A DNA stretch of 10,611 bases from an uncultured Planctomycetaceae bacterium. GTDB lineage: Bacteria; Planctomycetota; Planctomycetia; Planctomycetales; Planctomycetaceae. Shown here piece after piece: positions 6,090 through 10,611 of the stretch. The translations under genes were made by a program, and so were the position numbers. The first letter of the stretch is position 1, and each line of letters starts with the position of its first letter. The notes under the pieces were generated by a model that made no database searches, was not told the origin of the DNA, and saw only the letters and a list, made by a program, of their open reading frames with translations. The stretch covers positions 1-10,611 of the forward strand of contig CAIUHT010001187.1 in assembly GCA_903898975.1 (NCBI GenBank), read 5' to 3'.

Positions 6090-8459
6090 ATGCGCCGCAT
6101 TTCCCTCCTGTGCCTGGCGTGCCTGTCGCTTGGGATGCTGACTCCAGAGCCCACGCGGGCCGATCCGCCCGTCTCGATGTACATGTTCCCCGCCGGAGCA
6201 CAACGGGGAACACGCGTGACCGTGCGAGTGGGCGGCCTCTACTTTCATGCTCGACCGCGGTTTCACCTGGCGGGGCCGGGGGTCGCCGGCCCCGAGCGGC
6301 TGGCGGCGACCGAGACGATCTGGTTTGAGGGACCGGTCATCCCCCTGCCCGACTCGCAGGCCGCCGAAGACTATCCCAAAGATTACCTCGCCGAACTCCA
6401 GGTCGACCCGGCCGCTGTGGGCTGGACGCGAACCTGGCGGGTCTCGACCGCGCAGGGGGTGACGCAAGCCCGCCCCTTCCTGATTGGTGACTACCCCGAA
6501 CTGGTTGAGGAAGAGACCGATGGCCGACCACTGCCGGTCCCTGTCACCCTGCCCCTGACCATCAACGGACGAGTCTTTCCCCGCGAGGATGTGGACCTCT
6601 ACACATTCGACGCGACCGCTGGGGAAACCGTCACCTGCAGCGGCCTCGCCAGCAGCCTGGGTTCGCCCCTGGAACTGCGTCTGCAGGTGCTGGGCCCCGA
6701 TGGACGACTGCTGGCCGAGAACGATCCGTTGCCTCCCCCGGGGCTCGACGCCCAGGTGCGGTTTACAGCCCGGCAGACTGGCCGCCATTCAATTCGCGTG
6801 CATGATGCCCGATTCGGGGGTCTGCAGCATTTTGTCTATCGACTGACCCTCTCGTCCGGCCCGTGCCTTGATCGCGTCTTTCCGCTGGGAGGTCGGCGGG
6901 AGTCGGTGACACGGTTCGAACCGCAGGGTACGGGCCTTTCTTCCCCCTTCCTGGAGACACTGCTGCCCTCCACCGAGGGGCGCCGGACGCTGGTCGGGTT
7001 GACCGCTGAGTCTACGAAACTTCGCCCCCTGCCCCTCGACATTGCCGACCTGCCCGAACACCTGGAACAGTTCGACCGGCTGGAGAACGCGCAAGCGACC
7101 GCGGCGGTGAGTCCTCCTTTTGTGGGCAATGGGCGGATCGCCCGCCCCGGGGAAAGCGATCGCTGGGGGGTGCAGCTCGAGAAGGGGGCCGTGGTGGAGT
7201 TTTCACTGCGAGCCGCCCGCCTGGGGTCGCCCCTCGATGGCGTGCTGACGGTGCTGGCCGCCGATGGCCGGGAACTGGCGCGCAACGACGACGCGGGACC
7301 GGGGCAGGCCGACCCGCAACTGAACTTCACGGCTCCCGAGACGGGGCTCTATTCGGTGACGGTCACCGACCGCGATCCGGCCCGAGGTGGGTCGCTGTTC
7401 GCCTATCGGCTGGTCGGGACGCCGGCCCCTCAGCCGGGCTTCCGACTGACGCTGCCGGTGGACGCTGTGGCGGTGGTGCGGGGCGGGGAGGCCAAGGTCA
7501 AGTTGAAGGTGGAACGGCTGGGGGGCTACGAGCCCGCCATTGAGTTGCGACTCGACCCGGTTCCCGCCGGACTCACCCTGCAGACGACCACCATTCCTGC
7601 GAAGGCGGGGGAGTTCGAGTTGGTCTTCAAGGCGGCCGCCGACGCTCCCTTAACAGCACACCCCGTCTCCCTGAGGGGGGTTGGGGAAGGCCAGCCCGAG
7701 ACAACGGCGCAGACCACCTCGGGACTGGCGGGCACTGTCGCGGGTGGACCCATGGAGCCTCTCTGGCTGGCGGTCACACTGGCCACTCCGTTCAAGGTCA
7801 AAGGGGTGTATGAGATCAAGTACGCCCAGCGCGGGGGACAGCTGGTCCGACGTTTCACGCTGGATCGGGGGGGTTACGAGGGGCCGTTGCGCGTGCGGCT
7901 GGCCGATCGCCAGAATCGTCATCTGCAAGGAGTGACGGGCCCGGTTGTGGAGGTTCCCGCCGGTCAGTCTGAGTTCGAGTACCCAGTCTTTCTGCCCCCC
8001 TGGATGGAGATTGGTCGCACAAGCCGATCGGTCGTGATGGCGACCGCCGATCTCGACGACGGCGCGGGTGACCGGCAGACTGTCAGCTTCACCTCGCAGG
8101 CGCAGAACGAGCAGATTGTGGCCCTGATCGACCCGGGGCAACTGAGCCTCGACCTGCCCGGGGGAAAGAGCCTGCTGGCTTCGGCGGGAACCACCCTGTC
8201 GATTCCGGTGCGGATCGAGCGCGGTACCGGAATCACCGGCGCGGCGGTCGTAGAGGCGGTCTTGCCCAGGCACTGGCGGGGCGTGACCGTCGAACGACTG
8301 GAACTGCCGCCGGATGCCTCCACGGGGACGCTGCAGGTGAAACTGGCTGACAGCGGGGTTGGGCCGTTGAACCAGCCTTTGACCCTGCGGGCGACCGTTC
8401 GCAAGGAGGGACGGCTTCCCGTGGTCGCGGAGACCGCTGTCGAGCTGGTGGCTCCCTGA
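6090..8459 (+). CDS. Secreted protein with two pre-peptidase C-terminal (PPC) domains
   Basis: From the ATG at 6090 the product is 789 residues. The N-terminus MRRISLLCLACLSLGML, ending near TRA-DPP (about residue 26), is a typical Sec signal peptide. A TTG at 5928 would extend the frame by 54 residues but bury this signal, so I reject it. After it comes a beta-rich region beginning MYMFPAGAQRGTRVTVRVGG, common at the head of such planctomycete proteins. Two PPC-type beta-sandwich domains are seen, about 157-254 (from TINGRVFPREDVDLYTF) and about 344-450 (from VGNGRIARPGESDRW); both end with the usual TG.xSxxVxD and FxYRL pattern. The rest (about 450-789) looks like further Ig-like beta domains. 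No protease or other catalytic domain is visible, so a binding or structural role outside the cell is the safest reading. It follows DUF1501, a common neighbour arrangement. Confidence 0.85.
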   Translation: MRRISLLCLACLSLGMLTPEPTRADPPVSMYMFPAGAQRGTRVTVRVGGLYFHARPRFHLAGPGVAGPERLAATETIWFEGPVIPLPDSQAAEDYPKDYLAELQVDPAAVGWTRTWRVSTAQGVTQARPFLIGDYPELVEEETDGRPLPVPVTLPLTINGRVFPREDVDLYTFDATAGETVTCSGLASSLGSPLELRLQVLGPDGRLLAENDPLPPPGLDAQVRFTARQTGRHSIRVHDARFGGLQHFVYRLTLSSGPCLDRVFPLGGRRESVTRFEPQGTGLSSPFLETLLPSTEGRRTLVGLTAESTKLRPLPLDIADLPEHLEQFDRLENAQATAAVSPPFVGNGRIARPGESDRWGVQLEKGAVVEFSLRAARLGSPLDGVLTVLAADGRELARNDDAGPGQADPQLNFTAPETGLYSVTVTDRDPARGGSLFAYRLVGTPAPQPGFRLTLPVDAVAVVRGGEAKVKLKVERLGGYEPAIELRLDPVPAGLTLQTTTIPAKAGEFELVFKAAADAPLTAHPVSLRGVGEGQPETTAQTTSGLAGTVAGGPMEPLWLAVTLATPFKVKGVYEIKYAQRGGQLVRRFTLDRGGYEGPLRVRLADRQNRHLQGVTGPVVEVPAGQSEFEYPVFLPPWMEIGRTSRSVVMATADLDDGAGDRQTVSFTSQAQNEQIVALIDPGQLSLDLPGGKSLLASAGTTLSIPVRIERGTGITGAAVVEAVLPRHWRGVTVERLELPPDASTGTLQVKLADSGVGPLNQPLTLRATVRKEGRLPVVAETAVELVAP

Positions 8460-8490
8460 GCTGAGCCAGGCCGGGGCACCACGCGGATCT

Positions 8491-8511
8491 CGCTCGCGGT
8501 CCTCGCGAGTG
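8491..8511 (+). terminator. Hairpin between the PPC gene and the EEP-esterase gene
   Basis: CTCGCG (8493-8498) pairs with CGCGAG (8504-8509) around the loop GTCCT, and one wobble and one C-G pair extend the stem to eight. It lies 32 bases past the PPC stop and just upstream of a candidate promoter. It lacks a T-run, so it is a possible 3'-end hairpin or an upstream regulatory element. Confidence 0.35.
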
Positions 8512-8516
8512 ATGCC

Positions 8517-8543
8517 TTGGGCGCTGGGCTGTTGCGGTATACT
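8517..8543 (+). promoter_or_regulatory. Candidate promoter for the EEP-esterase gene
   Basis: TATACT (8538-8543) matches five of six -10 positions and sits 47 bases before the chosen ATG at 8591. TTGGGC (8517-8522) could be the -35, with a spacer of only 15 bases, shorter than ideal. If real, the gene has its own promoter rather than depending on read-through from the PPC gene. Confidence 0.4.
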
Positions 8544-8590
8544 GCGGGACGCGAGATGGTCGCCTTGTGCCCCTCTTCTGGATGATCTGC

Positions 8591-10402
8591 ATGCCTCTTG
8601 CCCGCCGTACGTTCGTCAGCTCGGGACTGGTGTTTCTGGTGCTCTCGGGGCTGTGGTCCAGCCTGGCCGAGTCGCTTGGTGGTGCCCCCACGGGTTCCCG
8701 GGCGTTGGCTGCCGACCCCGTCGCCGTGCGGGTCATGAGCTTCAACATCCGGTATGGAACCGCGCAGGACGGGGTGAATCACTGGGACCGGCGGCGTGAG
8801 TTCCTGCTGGAAACGGTGCAGGCCTTTCAGCCCGATCTGCTGGGCACCCAGGAGACGCTGGGGTTTCAGAAAGACTGGTTGGCCGAGCGGCTGACGGGCT
8901 ACGCCACGCTGGGGGTGGGTCGCGATGACGGGAAACTGGCGGGCGAGATGATGGCGCTGTACTACCGCACCGAGCGGTTTGAGCCCCTCGCCTCGGGGCA
9001 TTTCTGGCTGAGTGAAACGCCCGAGCGGGCGGGGACCAAGAGCTGGGGAAGTTCCCTGCCCCGCATGGTCACGTGGGTCAAGCTGCGCGACCGCAAGGGG
9101 CTTGATGATCGTCCCGTGCTGCTTTTCAACACCCACTTTGACCACCAGGGGGAGCAGGCCCGGCTGCAGTCGGCCCGGCTGGTCCGTCGCCGCCTGACCG
9201 AACTGGGTGCAGGCTGCCGACTGGTGCTGACGGGGGACTTCAACGCCGGGGACGACCAGCCTCCCTACGCCGCCCTGTTTGGTGATCAACCCGATGAGAA
9301 ATCACCCGTGGTCGATACCTTCCGGGTGCGATTCCCCGCCCGCGGTCCCGACGAGGGGACTTTCTCGAGCTTTGATGTCGGCCAGACGAAGGGGCCGCGG
9401 ATTGACTGGATTGGTGCGTCGCGCGACTGGCGGGTGGATGCCGCGGCTATCGACCACACGGCTCGCGAGGGGCGGACCCCCTCCGATCACTTCCCCATCA
9501 CCGCCGTGCTCACTCCCCAGGCCGCAGACAAAACGAACGAGGCGGCGACAAACGAGCCCAAGCCATCGGCGGAGGCAGCGTCGGCCACCTTTGTGGCAGG
9601 CGGGCCCTGCGAGGTCGACCAGGAACTGAATATCGCCTACCAGGCCGGGGACGGGGCCAACCCGCGGAAGCATAAGCTCGACCTGTTTCTCCCCCGGGGG
9701 CGACGTGACTATCCCGTCCTGTTCTTTGTGCATGGCGGGGGCTGGGTGTCGGGAGATCGCAAGCTCTATTCCTCGGTCGGGCGGGTGTTTGCCCGCAACG
9801 GCGTCGGGACGGCGGTGATCAGCTATCGCCTGACCCCCGAGGTGCGCCATCCCGGGCATATCGAAGATGTGGCCAGGGCCTTCGCCTGGGTCAAGCAGAA
9901 CATCGCGGAGCGAGGAGGGCGGGCCGATCGGATTTTTGTCGCGGGTCAGTCGGCGGGCGGACACCTCTCGGCACTGCTGGCCACCAATGAACGCTACCTG
10001 CGGGCCGAGGGCTGCCAACTCGCTGACATCCGCGGGGTCATTCCCATCAGTGGTGTCTATGACTTTCCGCGCGGAGGGTTTGACGCCGTGCTGGGAACAG
10101 GGGCCGAGGCGTACGACAGCGCGATCCCCCTCCGGCACATTGGCGCGGGCTGCCCGCCGTTTCTGTTGCTGTACGCCGAGAGCGACATCCCGCAGTGCGA
10201 CCGGCTTTCCGAGCGGATGTGCGAACTGCTGAAGGCCCAGCAGGTCGAGGCCCAGGTCGAAAAAATCGCGGACCGCAATCACATTTCGATCATGTTTCGA
10301 CTGATGCTGAGCACCCGCGACCCGACCACGCAGCAGATGCTGCGGTTCATTGGTCGCCATTCTGAACTGGAATTGCAGGAACAGCCAGTGGCTGGCGACT
10401 GA
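8591..10402 (+). CDS. Exported two-domain protein: EEP (endonuclease/exonuclease/phosphatase) domain fused to alpha/beta-hydrolase esterase
   Basis: I choose the ATG at 8591 (603 residues) because it puts RR (5-6) and the hydrophobic run GLVFLVLSGLW at the proper place; ATG 8582 and GTG 8567 are alternatives. RRTFV is Tat-like, with likely cleavage near ALAA-D (residue 41). The first domain (about 45-308) has the EEP motifs: MSFNIRYG (N52), LLGTQET (E88), NTHFDH (180-185), LTGDFNAGDD (D216, N218), RIDWI (D272) and SDHFPI (D299, H300), so its Mg-dependent phosphoesterase site looks intact. A hydrophilic Ala/Lys/Glu-rich linker (about 310-340) leads to an alpha/beta-hydrolase of the HSL/BD-FAE/kynurenine-formamidase-like type: oxyanion motif HGGGW (381-385), nucleophile elbow GQSAGG (S454), probable acid D532 and base H564. 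Both halves look active; substrates are unknown. The fusion is continuous in one frame without any sign of frameshift. Confidence 0.9.
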   Translation: MPLARRTFVSSGLVFLVLSGLWSSLAESLGGAPTGSRALAADPVAVRVMSFNIRYGTAQDGVNHWDRRREFLLETVQAFQPDLLGTQETLGFQKDWLAERLTGYATLGVGRDDGKLAGEMMALYYRTERFEPLASGHFWLSETPERAGTKSWGSSLPRMVTWVKLRDRKGLDDRPVLLFNTHFDHQGEQARLQSARLVRRRLTELGAGCRLVLTGDFNAGDDQPPYAALFGDQPDEKSPVVDTFRVRFPARGPDEGTFSSFDVGQTKGPRIDWIGASRDWRVDAAAIDHTAREGRTPSDHFPITAVLTPQAADKTNEAATNEPKPSAEAASATFVAGGPCEVDQELNIAYQAGDGANPRKHKLDLFLPRGRRDYPVLFFVHGGGWVSGDRKLYSSVGRVFARNGVGTAVISYRLTPEVRHPGHIEDVARAFAWVKQNIAERGGRADRIFVAGQSAGGHLSALLATNERYLRAEGCQLADIRGVIPISGVYDFPRGGFDAVLGTGAEAYDSAIPLRHIGAGCPPFLLLYAESDIPQCDRLSERMCELLKAQQVEAQVEKIADRNHISIMFRLMLSTRDPTTQQMLRFIGRHSELELQEQPVAGD

Positions 10403-10534
10403 CCCCGGGGCGCACAGCGGAACACGCAAAGTGAGGGGAGCGGGCTGGCGGAGACTGGGGCGCCAATCGCCGCGCCGAGCCTGGACCACCGGGACGAAAT
10501 CGTCAGCCGTCACCCGAGAGTCGCCCCGGCAGTG

Positions 10535-10586
10535 AAGCGCGCATGCGCTTGGGTCCGCACCCCAGCGAGCGCGAACAGCGTTCGCG
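10535..10586. other. Three consecutive hairpins downstream of the EEP-esterase gene
   Basis: Within 52 bases there are three short inverted repeats. AAGCGC (10535-10540) pairs with GCGCTT (10545-10550) around GCAT. GCT-GGGT pairs with ACCC-AGC around CCGC (10547-10566, one internal mismatch), sharing bases with the first. CGCGAAC (10570-10576) pairs with GTTCGCG (10580-10586) around AGC. The first two are mutually exclusive at the shared bases. No gene is seen from 10403 to the window end. They could be a 3'-end structure, part of a structured RNA, or chance in GC-rich DNA. Confidence 0.35.
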
Positions 10587-10611
10587 ACCTGACCTTCGGC
10601 CCCGCGCGGGC

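Noticed and set aside
7964..9289. 441-codon open frame on the minus strand
   Set aside because: It overlaps the ends of two well-supported plus-strand genes and shows no recognisable motif; a typical high-GC antisense shadow.
9302..10513. 403-codon open frame on the minus strand
   Set aside because: It is antisense to the second half of the EEP-esterase gene, whose catalytic motifs are intact on the plus strand.

Overview
The window reads as a GC-rich chromosomal segment from a member of the Planctomycetes (PVC superphylum). The evidence is a same-strand set of three families typical of that phylum: a large secreted protein with cytochrome-like, Ig-like, DUF1549 and DUF1553 regions, a Tat-type DUF1501 protein, and a secreted protein with pre-peptidase C-terminal (PPC) domains. 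A leucine-rich-repeat protein and a C4 zinc-ribbon coiled-coil protein fit the same picture. Genus and species cannot be told from the sequence.

Layout. Positions 1-607 (+) hold the 3' part of a leucine-rich-repeat gene whose start lies outside the window. It converges on a minus-strand gene (884-1600) for a coiled-coil/zinc-ribbon protein, and the 276 bases between them contain hairpins facing both genes. Positions 1601-1878 are a divergent promoter region with a small AT-rich island carrying candidate promoter elements on both strands. From 1879 to the end every gene is on the plus strand: cytochrome/DUF1549/DUF1553 (1879-4185), DUF1501 (4522-5853), PPC protein (6090-8459), and a two-domain protein joining an endonuclease/exonuclease/phosphatase (EEP) domain to an alpha/beta-hydrolase esterase domain (8591-10402). 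The last 209 bases carry no gene I can support, but contain three consecutive short hairpins.

How the genes may work together. The DUF1549/DUF1553 and DUF1501 proteins are a recurrent planctomycete pair, often accompanied by a PPC protein. All three, and the EEP-esterase, carry N-terminal export signals, so they probably act outside the cytoplasmic membrane. Two CxnCH motifs in the first protein suggest haem binding. The DUF1501 protein belongs to the alkaline-phosphatase/sulfatase superfamily. The EEP-esterase adds a phosphoesterase-like and a carboxylesterase-like activity. A joint role in extracellular polymer breakdown is plausible but is inference. The genes are separated by 131-336 bases, so they may form several transcription units rather than one tight operon.

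The least explained features are a perfect six-copy 16-bp tandem repeat built around the palindrome CACGTG (4296-4391) between the DUF1553 and DUF1501 genes, and the EEP-esterase fusion. I found no CRISPR array, transposon, phage gene, rRNA or tRNA, and nothing that clearly forms a new multi-gene system.
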